Part shown: positions 19,803 through 25,622 of the stretch, piece after piece
Layout of the letters: every line of letters begins with the position of its first letter
Numbering within the stretch: the stretch's first letter is position 1
Assembly: GCF_003003355.1 (NCBI RefSeq)
Contig: NZ_PVTQ01000012.1
Span: 62,001-126,000 of the forward strand
DNA length: 64,000 bases
Source: Donghicola tyrosinivorans
Lineage (GTDB): Bacteria; Pseudomonadota; Alphaproteobacteria; Rhodobacterales; Rhodobacteraceae
Direction of reading: 5' to 3'
Translations under genes and position numbers: made by a program
The notes under the pieces: model-generated
Told to the model about the DNA's origin: nothing
The model's database searches: none
What the model saw: only the letters and a program-made list of their open reading frames with translations

Positions 19803-20936
19803 ATGCTGTCCCTTTCGCGTGTTGTTGCGACCTCTGGCCTGTTGCTGATCGCCCTTCTGGTGTTCCTGACCATGCGCCCTGCCTATGCGGGCACCAAGGA
19901 TCAGGCCATCTGGGTCGAGGCATGGGGCCATTCGGCCATGACACGGGGGGACACGCAGGACACCGCCAAACGCCGCGCCCTGCTGGACGCGCTGGTTGCG
20001 GCGGCAATGCAAGGGGGCGCAACCCTTCGCGGCTACACCTACGTGGACAAAAGCGTTGTGCAGGCCGATCGCGCCCTGCTGCTGGCCAAAGGTCAGGTGC
20101 TAAGCCACAAGGTTCTGGACAGCAGCTTTGACGGCAACCTCTGGCGTGTGCGGGTGAAGGCGCTGGTCGGCCCCGTGCCTGCGGGCATCTGTGGCGGCAG
20201 CCGCAGCCTGCTGATCACGGCCACCATGCCGAACTACAGCATCTCTCCGGCAGCCCCCGCATGGACCGCCGAGATGAGCCAGACCATGTTCAACGACATG
20301 ATGCGCACGGTTGAACGCAACCGCGCCACCAAACTAGAGCGCGTGATTGCCACCTCTTCGGCAGGGCAACCGGCCAGCTCGGTCCCCTCAGGGATGAATT
20401 ACAACGCGCTGATGACAGGCGCCGCGCCGGCTGCGGCCAAGGGTGATCACATCCTTAGCACCACCTTCGATGTGGATGTCGTGCTATCCAACGCCATGAA
20501 AGCCATCGTCCTGAACGTGGATCTGGCCTTCAAGGAAAGCAACGGCAACATCCGCCGCCACCGCATCAGCCGCACCGCGCCGCTGCCCAAAAACACCACG
20601 CTGCACCAGTTGACCCTGCGCAACCGCACCACCGCCGAGGGGATGCTGTCGAACGGTGTGCTCAAAGAATTCAACACCGTCCTGTCGGCACTGGGATGCG
20701 AGCCACCCTCGGCCCGTCTGGCGCTGGCTGGCAAAAGCCTGAGCGTGCCCATCGGGGCCAGCCATGGCATTACCCGCGGCGCTTTGGCCGTGGTGGACGA
20801 TCCCAACGACAGCTTTGGTCTGCTGGAAATCACCAAGCTTGAAAACGGTCGCGCCACCCTGCGCCCCTTGGACCCCAGCCGCAGCGCCTCTAGCTATGCG
20901 GGCCGTCTGGTCTACTTTATGGAGGCGGGACTGTGA
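19803..20936 (+). CDS. flgT: FlgT-like periplasmic flagellar protein
   Basis: 377 aa with a cleavable signal (LLLIALLVFLTMRPAYA). The first ~120 residues match the FlgT N-terminal pattern: WVEAWGHSAMTRGDTQDTAK, ALLDALVAAAMQGG, a short strand region and LWRVRVKALVGPV. FlgT forms the H-ring in Vibrio and is needed for flagellar rotation in R. sphaeroides. Its position between flgP and flgA fits. The C-terminal half shows a small beta-rich domain (SVPIGASHGITRGALAVVDD). Stop and flgA start overlap as GTGA. Confidence 0.82.
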   Translation: MLSLSRVVATSGLLLIALLVFLTMRPAYAGTKDQAIWVEAWGHSAMTRGDTQDTAKRRALLDALVAAAMQGGATLRGYTYVDKSVVQADRALLLAKGQVLSHKVLDSSFDGNLWRVRVKALVGPVPAGICGGSRSLLITATMPNYSISPAAPAWTAEMSQTMFNDMMRTVERNRATKLERVIATSSAGQPASSVPSGMNYNALMTGAAPAAAKGDHILSTTFDVDVVLSNAMKAIVLNVDLAFKESNGNIRRHRISRTAPLPKNTTLHQLTLRNRTTAEGMLSNGVLKEFNTVLSALGCEPPSARLALAGKSLSVPIGASHGITRGALAVVDDPNDSFGLLEITKLENGRATLRPLDPSRSASSYAGRLVYFMEAGL

Positions 20937-21640
20937 AACTACGCGCCCTTGCCTTGGCCTTGCTGCCCATGGGCGCAATGGCGCAGCCCTATGCAGACGG
21001 GCTGGATCACATCGAGATCGCCTCGCTGGTGCAGACCGCTATGGCTGCCGAAGGTATGACCGGCCAGCCCGAAGTCAGCGAATTCCGCCGCTTTCCCGCC
21101 TGCGACACCACACCTTCGGTCACCAACCGCTCGGGCAACTGGCGGACGGTGGAATTGCGCTGCGACAGCCCTAGTGCATGGGCCCGCGCAGTGCGCACCT
21201 CGGCCGTCATGCCCCAGATCGAGCGCCATGATCCCCGGACCGCCCCCTTGGGTGAGCCGGTGGTAACGCTAACGGAAAGCTTATCGAAGGGCACAGTGAT
21301 AGAATCCCGCCATCTTGCCCTAAAACCAATCGGCCAAGGCACGTTGGAAGGACTCATGACGGATCCGGAAAACGTCATCGGCCGCAAGCTGATGACCAAT
21401 CTGGGCGAAGGTCGCCCGGTTCTGGCCCGTCACTTGGAAATCAGCTGGCTCGTGACCGAGGGAACTCCGGTCGCGATCGTTTTTGAATCCGCAGGAATGT
21501 CGATTTTAGCGACAGGAATTGCGGCCGAGAACGGGCAACGTGGCCAGATAATTGCAGTAAGGAATACAGGCAGTGACCGCCTCATCAAAGCTATCGTCCG
21601 CGAACGTAACAAAGTGGCCGTAAGTACTAAAATGAATTGA
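20933..21640 (+). CDS. flgA: flagellar P-ring assembly chaperone FlgA
   Basis: 235 aa, GTG start overlapping flgT. A Sec signal (LRALALALLPMGAMA) precedes an N-terminal FlgA region with two cysteines (FPACDTT, ELRCDSP) and a C-terminal SAF/beta-clip domain (VVTLTESLSKGTVIESRHL, ... EGRPVLARHLEI, ... GTPVAIVFESAGMSI, ... RGQIIAVRNTGS). It assists P-ring formation by FlgI in the periplasm. A sigma-28-like promoter for flgM begins inside its last codons. Confidence 0.93.
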   Translation: MKLRALALALLPMGAMAQPYADGLDHIEIASLVQTAMAAEGMTGQPEVSEFRRFPACDTTPSVTNRSGNWRTVELRCDSPSAWARAVRTSAVMPQIERHDPRTAPLGEPVVTLTESLSKGTVIESRHLALKPIGQGTLEGLMTDPENVIGRKLMTNLGEGRPVLARHLEISWLVTEGTPVAIVFESAGMSILATGIAAENGQRGQIIAVRNTGSDRLIKAIVRERNKVAVSTKMN

Positions 21641-21654
21641 GACACCGCCGTTTA
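21628..21654 (+). promoter_or_regulatory. candidate sigma-28 promoter of flgM
   Basis: TAAAATGA - 11 bases - GCCGTTTA, overlapping the flgA stop, 53 bases before flgM. Matches the FliA consensus in 5 of 8 and 6 of 8 positions with correct spacer. FliA control of flgM is standard in enteric bacteria. Confidence 0.6.
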
Positions 21655-21707
21655 ATGAGTCCGAGAGTGTGTGTTTGCTCGTTAAGTTTCAACCCGAGGA
21701 GAAAGTT

Positions 21708-22016
21708 ATGGTCGACTCCATAAATCCGTCCCTCGCCCGCGCCCGAATTCAGAAGACGCAGGGTGATACGCCCGCCCCAAGCGGCAGCAAGGGTGCTGCC
21801 AGTGCCGGTAGCGTCGGTGCAACCGCTGCGACTGACAGCGTCAGCCTGAGTGCAGCTGCGATTCAGAAACCGACGAGCGTTGACGAAACCAATCCCCCCT
21901 TCGACGTCGAAGCGGTGAAACGCATCAAAGCCGCCATTTCTTCCGGTAACTATCCGGTGGATCTGGACCGTATCACGGACAGCCTTTTCGAAGGCTACCG
22001 TGAATTGATGATGTGA
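21708..22016 (+). CDS. flgM: anti-sigma-28 factor FlgM
   Basis: 102 aa from ATG 21708, preceded by CGAGGAG; the frame to 21669 lacks a ribosome site. Typical FlgM: disordered, Gly/Ser/Ala-rich first half (SGSKGAASAGSVGAT), D-S-V-x-L-S, and the C-terminal FliA-binding segment FDVEAVKRIKAAISSGNYPV followed by DLDRITDSLFEGYREL. It binds FliA until exported through the finished hook-basal body. It follows flgA, the order found in many flagellar clusters. Confidence 0.93.
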   Translation: MVDSINPSLARARIQKTQGDTPAPSGSKGAASAGSVGATAATDSVSLSAAAIQKPTSVDETNPPFDVEAVKRIKAAISSGNYPVDLDRITDSLFEGYRELMM

Positions 22017-22047
22017 CCTAATACGAACCAAAGACGGAACACGCACA

Positions 22048-22401
22048 GTGACCAGCCAATTTCTTTACCTTGCCGCCGCAGCAGGTCTGCTTCTCGCAGC
22101 TTTTGTTGGGGCGACATTTGTCGCACGCCGCAAGCGTGCCGCGAAAAAGGCTGTCGTGGCCGCCCCCGCGACCGCGACTGATACGTTGAGTGATCGACTG
22201 GAACGTCTGGAAGACGCCGTTGCAGAGATGAGCGATCTGATGAAGGACACCCGTTCCGATGTAGCGTGGCTGGCCGGCGAGCGGATGATTGACCAAGCCA
22301 TCAGCCTGGCACGTCAGGGCGAAAGCGGGCTTGAGATCTCGCGCAAGACCGGCATCTCGGCGGACGAGTTGGTCGCCATGCAGGCCTTCCGCAAACACTG
22401 A
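22048..22401 (+). CDS. membrane-anchored DUF2802-like protein
   Basis: 117 aa, GTG start. One N-terminal membrane segment (LYLAAAAGLLLAAFVGATFVA), a basic stretch, a coiled-coil (TLSDRLERLEDAVAEMSDLM), and a C-terminal helix-turn-helix-like tail (MIDQAISLARQGESGLEISR, TGISADELVAMQAF). The tail resembles the DUF2802 family, found near the end of polar flagellar/chemotaxis clusters in gammaproteobacteria; this is from memory. It probably shares a transcript with flgM and ends before a strong terminator. Function unknown. Confidence 0.6.
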   Translation: MTSQFLYLAAAAGLLLAAFVGATFVARRKRAAKKAVVAAPATATDTLSDRLERLEDAVAEMSDLMKDTRSDVAWLAGERMIDQAISLARQGESGLEISRKTGISADELVAMQAFRKH

Positions 22402-22420
22402 GGTTTGCGCCTTATCTACA

Positions 22421-23059
22421 TCAGTTGGATGGACAGGTTACCGGCAGTTTTTCTGCCGGTAATTTTTTGCACCATTCAGCGAACAGCTGGCGAGCACGGG
22501 CCTGAATGGTCAGACGCTCCTGCTTGCTGATTTCCTGACTGGTACCTTCACGGAAAAGCGCCGCATGAGGCGCCTCAAAGGCCGCAGCAACCGTGAACCA
22601 CAACAGCGCCTCCGGCGGGTTCGCAGGCTCGCTGACTTCGCTGTAGACGCGGCCGATGGCTGTCAAAGCCCCAAGATCACCGCGCACGGCGGTATCCGTC
22701 AGATCCGTGATCAATCGGCCCGCCACTTCGGTGCGGCCTTCTTCGGTCAGACGTTCCTTCAAAAGCTTGATCATGCCCTTCGCGGCCAGCTCGCCGGAAA
22801 AGCGCGCGCGCCACGCCCAGTAGTAAGCCTCGGCGTCATCCTGCGTGATCCCCTGCCCCAAGGCATACAGCACCGCCAGATTGGCCTGTGCAGCGCCGTC
22901 GTTGGTGTCAGCCAGACGGCTGAACAGCATGATTGCCCGATCCGTATCGCCACCTTTGAAGGCCGCAACCGCATCGTCAAAATCATCTGCCCCCACAGGC
23001 GCAGTCATAAGGGCCGAGACCGCCACAGCGGCCAGCATTCGTCGCATCATCCGTTTCAC
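22421..23059 (-). CDS. periplasmic Sel1/TPR-repeat-like protein
   Basis: 212 aa; GTG start (ATG 23050 possible) overlapping the upstream gene as GTGA. Signal peptide MRRMLAAVAVSALMTAPVGA with cleavage before DDF. Residues ~30-95 form Sel1-like helical repeats (FKGGDTDRAIMLFSRLADTN, AAQANLAVLYALGQGITQDD, EAYYWAWRARF), and a further pair is weaker (PPEALLWFTVAAAF). Sel1 proteins are usually scaffolds. Its place inside the flagellar locus suggests a motor or assembly role. The last codons contain the plus-strand terminator at 22438-22468. Confidence 0.7.
   Translation of the reverse strand: MKRMMRRMLAAVAVSALMTAPVGADDFDDAVAAFKGGDTDRAIMLFSRLADTNDGAAQANLAVLYALGQGITQDDAEAYYWAWRARFSGELAAKGMIKLLKERLTEEGRTEVAGRLITDLTDTAVRGDLGALTAIGRVYSEVSEPANPPEALLWFTVAAAFEAPHAALFREGTSQEISKQERLTIQARARQLFAEWCKKLPAEKLPVTCPSN
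22438..22468 (+). terminator. intrinsic terminator of the flgM unit
   Basis: TTACCGGCAG - TTTTT - CTGCCGGTAA followed by six T: perfect 10-bp stem. It lies 36 bases after the DUF2802-like stop and inside the 3' coding end of the convergent Sel1-like gene, whose last residues (EKLPVTCPSN region) are encoded by the hairpin. Confidence 0.9.
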
Positions 23060-23535
23060 CGTCCGGCCATCATCACCAGTTGTAGATACAAGAGCCGCCG
23101 CTTGGTCCCCGACACGGTCCGTTCATAAACCACAATGCGCGGGCGTTTACCCGGCTCGGTCTCGACCTCAATCGCGATGGCATCGGGCAGATGCACGTCA
23201 TAGGTGGACAGCATCGCCTTGGGGTCATCCATAAAGGCGCTCTGGAAATTCTTGTCGATCCAGCCCCGCGCTAGCGCACGACCAAGGATGTTGGGCAAGT
23301 GCCGCTCGATCTCGGTCAGGCTCATGAGGCGGGTCATCTTCTGGACCAGCACAAAGTCCTCTTGCGGGATATGCCCGTTCTGGGGCGGTTCCTGCGGCGC
23401 GGTGGAGTCTTCGACCACGGGCAGGTTGTCCTCGGGGGCGTAGGGCGGCAGGACCGTCTGCGCAGCCGTCTCCGACCGCCTGAATAGACGCCTGAACGGG
23501 CTGAACACCCGAGCCAATCCTATCGCCATTCCCAT
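23056..23535 (-). CDS. hypothetical protein with nitrile-hydratase-alpha/NHLP-like C-terminal domain
   Basis: 159 aa. The N-terminal ~60 residues start basic (ARVFSPFRRLFRRSE) and become Pro-rich. Residues ~82-138 read NILGRALARGWIDKNFQSAF, then MDDPKAML, LPDAIAIEVETE and RIVVYE. This W/D-x-x-F-x-x-x-(L/F)-x-x-D-P ... L-P-x-x-x-x-V pattern is that of nitrile hydratase alpha subunits and of NHLP RiPP leader peptides. The metal-binding C-x-x-C-S-C of nitrile hydratase is absent and no RiPP enzyme is nearby. It is coupled to the Sel1-like gene. No function is assigned. Confidence 0.6.
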   Translation of the reverse strand: MGMAIGLARVFSPFRRLFRRSETAAQTVLPPYAPEDNLPVVEDSTAPQEPPQNGHIPQEDFVLVQKMTRLMSLTEIERHLPNILGRALARGWIDKNFQSAFMDDPKAMLSTYDVHLPDAIAIEVETEPGKRPRIVVYERTVSGTKRRLLYLQLVMMAGR

Positions 23536-23591
23536 CGTATCCTCACAAGCAGGGCAGTGCTGGGTCGGGGAACAGAATTCCCCTATTTATA

Positions 23592-23618
23592 CCTTCGGAC
23601 AAGACGGGGATAATTTTA
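23592..23618 (-). promoter_or_regulatory. weak candidate sigma-28 promoter of the NHLP-like/Sel1-like operon
   Basis: Minus strand: TAAAATTA - 11 bases - TCCGAAGG, 57 bases from the start of the downstream gene. The first box is good, the second poor (CCGA only). The second box coincides with one arm of the inverted repeat at 23592-23635, so the match may be accidental. Confidence 0.3.
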
Positions 23619-23635
23619 GCAAACCTGTCCGAAGG
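23592..23635. repeat. 10-bp perfect inverted repeat beside a sigma-54 promoter
   Basis: CCTTCGGACA at 23592-23601 and TGTCCGAAGG at 23626-23635, separated by 24 bases, lie between divergent genes and end 5 bases before the sigma-54 promoter at 23641. A second smaller repeat, GGGGAA-N5-TTCCCC, lies at 23567-23583. These may be activator or repressor sites, or a hairpin. Confidence 0.5.
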
Positions 23636-23640
23636 GGAAC

Positions 23641-23657
23641 TTGGCACCGCATTTGCA
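23641..23657 (+). promoter_or_regulatory. sigma-54 promoter of the FliL-like gene
   Basis: TTGGCACCGCATTTGCA, an almost perfect GG-N10-GC sigma-54 element, 46 bases before ATG 23704. Confidence 0.88.
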
Positions 23658-23703
23658 CAGGGTTGCAGCAAGGTGATTGCACGAAACCCAAGGAATTTCC
23701 CGC

Positions 23704-24243
23704 ATGTCTGACGAGACAGAAGACCAGCCAACCGTCGATCCCGGCGCTATCAGCGGCAAGGCCACCATTCTGCTGGGAATCCTGCCCGCGCTGGTGGTGA
23801 TCGGTGCGTTCTCGGGCGGTCTTTTCCATGCTTTGCAAACCGGCCCTGCCCGCCCCGACGTGCCCGAAGAAGAGGTCGTCGAAGAGGTGGTCGAGGTCAA
23901 ACCTGACCCGCAGCGCATGTATCTGGATATCATCAACCCGATCCGCGCCACGATCCCCGAGCTAGGCGGCACCGTCAGCATCAACATCGGTCTGGCCGTG
24001 CGCGACGACATGAACAAAGACGTCATCGAAAAGCTGAAATCCGCGTCCGAGCCCATCGTCGCCCCGCTGGCCGAGACCATTCTGGACATCATCCCGAACC
24101 TGCCGCCGCAATCGGACTGGCACGACCTGCGCAAGCGTCTGCCCAAGGCCTTCCGCGAACGGCTGAATCAGGATCTGACGTCTCCTGACGTTCCCGAACC
24201 TGTCTACGAAGTGCTGATTATGAATTTTGCTGTGGGGTCCTGA
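23704..24243 (+). CDS. FliL-like membrane protein (second copy)
   Basis: 179 aa from ATG 23704; the frame to 23677 is less likely because the transcript starts at about 23669. A short acidic N-terminus, one membrane segment (ATILLGILPALVVIGAFSGG), an acidic linker (EEEVVEEVVEV), then a periplasmic domain beginning MYLDIINPIRATIP and ending EPVYEVLIMNFAVGS, which follows the FliL layout. A canonical fliL sits in the fliK-fliLMN block, so this is a distant paralogue. Its own sigma-54 promoter argues for a motor or export role. Confidence 0.6.
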   Translation: MSDETEDQPTVDPGAISGKATILLGILPALVVIGAFSGGLFHALQTGPARPDVPEEEVVEEVVEVKPDPQRMYLDIINPIRATIPELGGTVSINIGLAVRDDMNKDVIEKLKSASEPIVAPLAETILDIIPNLPPQSDWHDLRKRLPKAFRERLNQDLTSPDVPEPVYEVLIMNFAVGS

Positions 24244-24249
24244 GGCCAC

Positions 24250-24266
24250 TTGGCCCGCCCCTTGCA
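24250..24266 (+). promoter_or_regulatory. sigma-54 promoter of the 59-aa ORF
   Basis: TTGGCCCGCCCCTTGCA has correct GG-N10-GC spacing and a full TTGCA -12 box. It begins 7 bases after the FliL-like stop; predicted transcription start is ~39 bases before ATG 24316. Confidence 0.75.
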
Positions 24267-24315
24267 GGTATTGCCCCGAAGCGCCCTGTTGCGCACCCGA
24301 AACCGGAGAGCCCCG

Positions 24316-24495
24316 ATGAACATGATGATCGACACCGCCACCACTCAAAGCACACCGGCCACCGAAGGCCATGATCTGCCATATATGATGGTAGAGACCG
24401 TCTACTGCGACAAGAACGGTCAACCGCGTGCCCGCGCACGGACCTCGCTGAGCGGTCTGATCGCAGCCCTAGCGGCGCCCCTGCGCCTGTCCTGA
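24316..24495 (+). CDS. small hypothetical protein, sigma-54-driven
   Basis: 59 aa from ATG 24316, with GGAGAG upstream. The sequence starts MNMMIDTATTQSTPATEG, then DLPYMMVETVYCDKNGQPRA with a single Cys, and ends in a short hydrophobic helix (LSGLIAALAAPLRLS). No membrane span of full length. Its stop overlaps the 3' end of the convergent gene by 27 bases. A dedicated sigma-54 promoter and ribosome site make it likely to be real. No family recognised. Confidence 0.6.
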   Translation: MNMMIDTATTQSTPATEGHDLPYMMVETVYCDKNGQPRARARTSLSGLIAALAAPLRLS

Positions 24496-24729
24496 GCGGG
24501 GGATTTCCCGCTCGGTACCTTCTTCCTTGATGTAGCGTGCGTAGCGCACAGCAAAAATGCCAGCGCCCACGAACATCATCAGGGATGCAACAACACTGGC
24601 ATCGGGCAGATAGCCCGCCAGCCGCACGATCCCTGCGGGCTTCAGCCCGATCAGGACGACCAACGCCAGCCCGATAAATAGAAACGCACGCAACCGCATG
24701 CAGGTTTCACAAGGCTTGCGCTCTGCCAT
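24469..24729 (-). CDS. small two-TM membrane protein
   Basis: 86 aa from ATG 24729. The cytosolic N-terminus has a C-x-x-C pair (ERKPCETCMRLRA) followed by two hydrophobic segments (FLFIGLALVVLIGL and VVASLMMFVGAGIFAVRYA) and a charged tail. It lies 4 bases after fliT on the same strand, so it is probably the last gene of the fliS-fliT transcript. No family recognised; the C-x-x-C could bind metal or be redox active. Confidence 0.65.
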   Translation of the reverse strand: MAERKPCETCMRLRAFLFIGLALVVLIGLKPAGIVRLAGYLPDASVVASLMMFVGAGIFAVRYARYIKEEGTEREIPRSGQAQGRR

Positions 24730-24733
24730 CCCC

Positions 24734-25060
24734 TTAGTCCTTCCGCGAATAGGCCAGACGCAGCCGGTTTGCTTTGTGGTCACGGGCCTTCTGCGCCTTT
24801 TGTTGCAGGGCCAGCGTGTCCAGAGTTTCCCCTACAATCCGCAGAGCTTCCTTCAGGCTGTCCATCTGGCCTTCCTCGGGCAACTCGCCCGCAGGAACAG
24901 TGCCGATGACGGCCATAGCTGCACAGCGCAGTTCATGATCCAGCGCGGGCAGACGATCGATCTCGCCAGCCTCGGCGGCTGCTTGCAGTTCCGCAACCGT
25001 CCGCTCCAGACGCTCGATGGTCTGGCGCGCGGTGATTGCTCGGAGGACGTTACGGCTCAC
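24734..25060 (-). CDS. fliT: FliT/FlgN-like flagellar export chaperone
   Basis: 108 aa, GTG start overlapping the fliS stop as GTGA. Nearly all helix with heptad-like spacing (TIERLERTVAELQAAAEAGE, LPALDHELRCAAMAVIG, SLKEALRIVGETLDTLALQQ). FliT proteins are weakly conserved; size, helical nature and position directly behind fliS support the call. FliT chaperones the cap protein FliD, whose gene lies elsewhere in the window. Confidence 0.6.
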   Translation of the reverse strand: MSRNVLRAITARQTIERLERTVAELQAAAEAGEIDRLPALDHELRCAAMAVIGTVPAGELPEEGQMDSLKEALRIVGETLDTLALQQKAQKARDHKANRLRLAYSRKD

Positions 25061-25455
25061 CCTTGCACCCTCACGGTCTGGCTGCCGATCTGGCGCCATG
25101 CGGAAAGGATGTCAGTGATGCAGTCACGGGCGACAACGATATCGCTGTTTTCTTCGCGGCGCATGCAGCACAAGATCTGCTGGCGGGCGTATTCATACAG
25201 CTGGAACAGGCTGACGGCGATGTCTTCGCCCTTTTCAAAGTCCAGGCTGCTTTGCAGGATGTAGATAGCGGTCAGGCCACGGCTGAGATGATCATCCGGA
25301 ACCTTCTTGCCCGCTTCATAGGCGGTCGCCATCACCGACATCGAACGCTCCAGCTCGCGCAGCGTGATCATGATCACCTCATGGGGATCTTCGACCTCGG
25401 GGGCCGAGACGGCTTCGGTTTGACGATACCGGGATCTGGCAAGAGCAAAATTCAT
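25057..25455 (-). CDS. fliS: flagellin export chaperone FliS
   Basis: 132 aa from ATG 25455, preceded by GGAGGAAG. The FliS fold is visible: ALARSRYRQTEA near the N-terminus (in place of the usual Y-x-x-x-x-V), VIMITLRELERSMSVMATAY, GLTAIYILQSSLDFEKGEDI, AVSLFQLYEYARQQILCCMR, and CITDILSAWRQIG. FliS binds the flagellin C-terminus and prevents early polymerisation. It starts a short operon with fliT and has a sigma-54 promoter. Confidence 0.85.
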   Translation of the reverse strand: MNFALARSRYRQTEAVSAPEVEDPHEVIMITLRELERSMSVMATAYEAGKKVPDDHLSRGLTAIYILQSSLDFEKGEDIAVSLFQLYEYARQQILCCMRREENSDIVVARDCITDILSAWRQIGSQTVRVQG

Positions 25456-25512
25456 AACTTCCTCCGAAGACCTTGACGCTGTGTTTCGTATTAGAATCAA
25501 CGACAGATGCTC

Positions 25513-25529
25513 TGCATCTTTTAGGCCAA
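25513..25529 (-). promoter_or_regulatory. sigma-54 promoter of fliS-fliT
   Basis: Minus strand TTGGCCTAAAAGATGCA, with GG-N10-GC; the -12 box is ATGCA rather than TTGCA. It lies 58 bases upstream of the fliS start and just beyond the cheA terminator. Confidence 0.65.
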
Positions 25530-25565
25530 AATGCACTTGCCCGAAAAACTAAGTCATTATTTTTA

Positions 25566-25594
25566 AATAAAAAATCGCGCCATAAGGCGCGATT
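25566..25594 (-). terminator. intrinsic terminator of the chemotaxis operon
   Basis: Minus strand: AATCGCGCC - TTAT - GGCGCGATT followed by a T-rich run (complement of 25567-25574). Perfect 9-bp stem, 29 bases after the stop of the long CheA. Confidence 0.9.
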
Positions 25595-25622
25595 CATTGG
25601 ATACATACCGAAGATATTTCGG

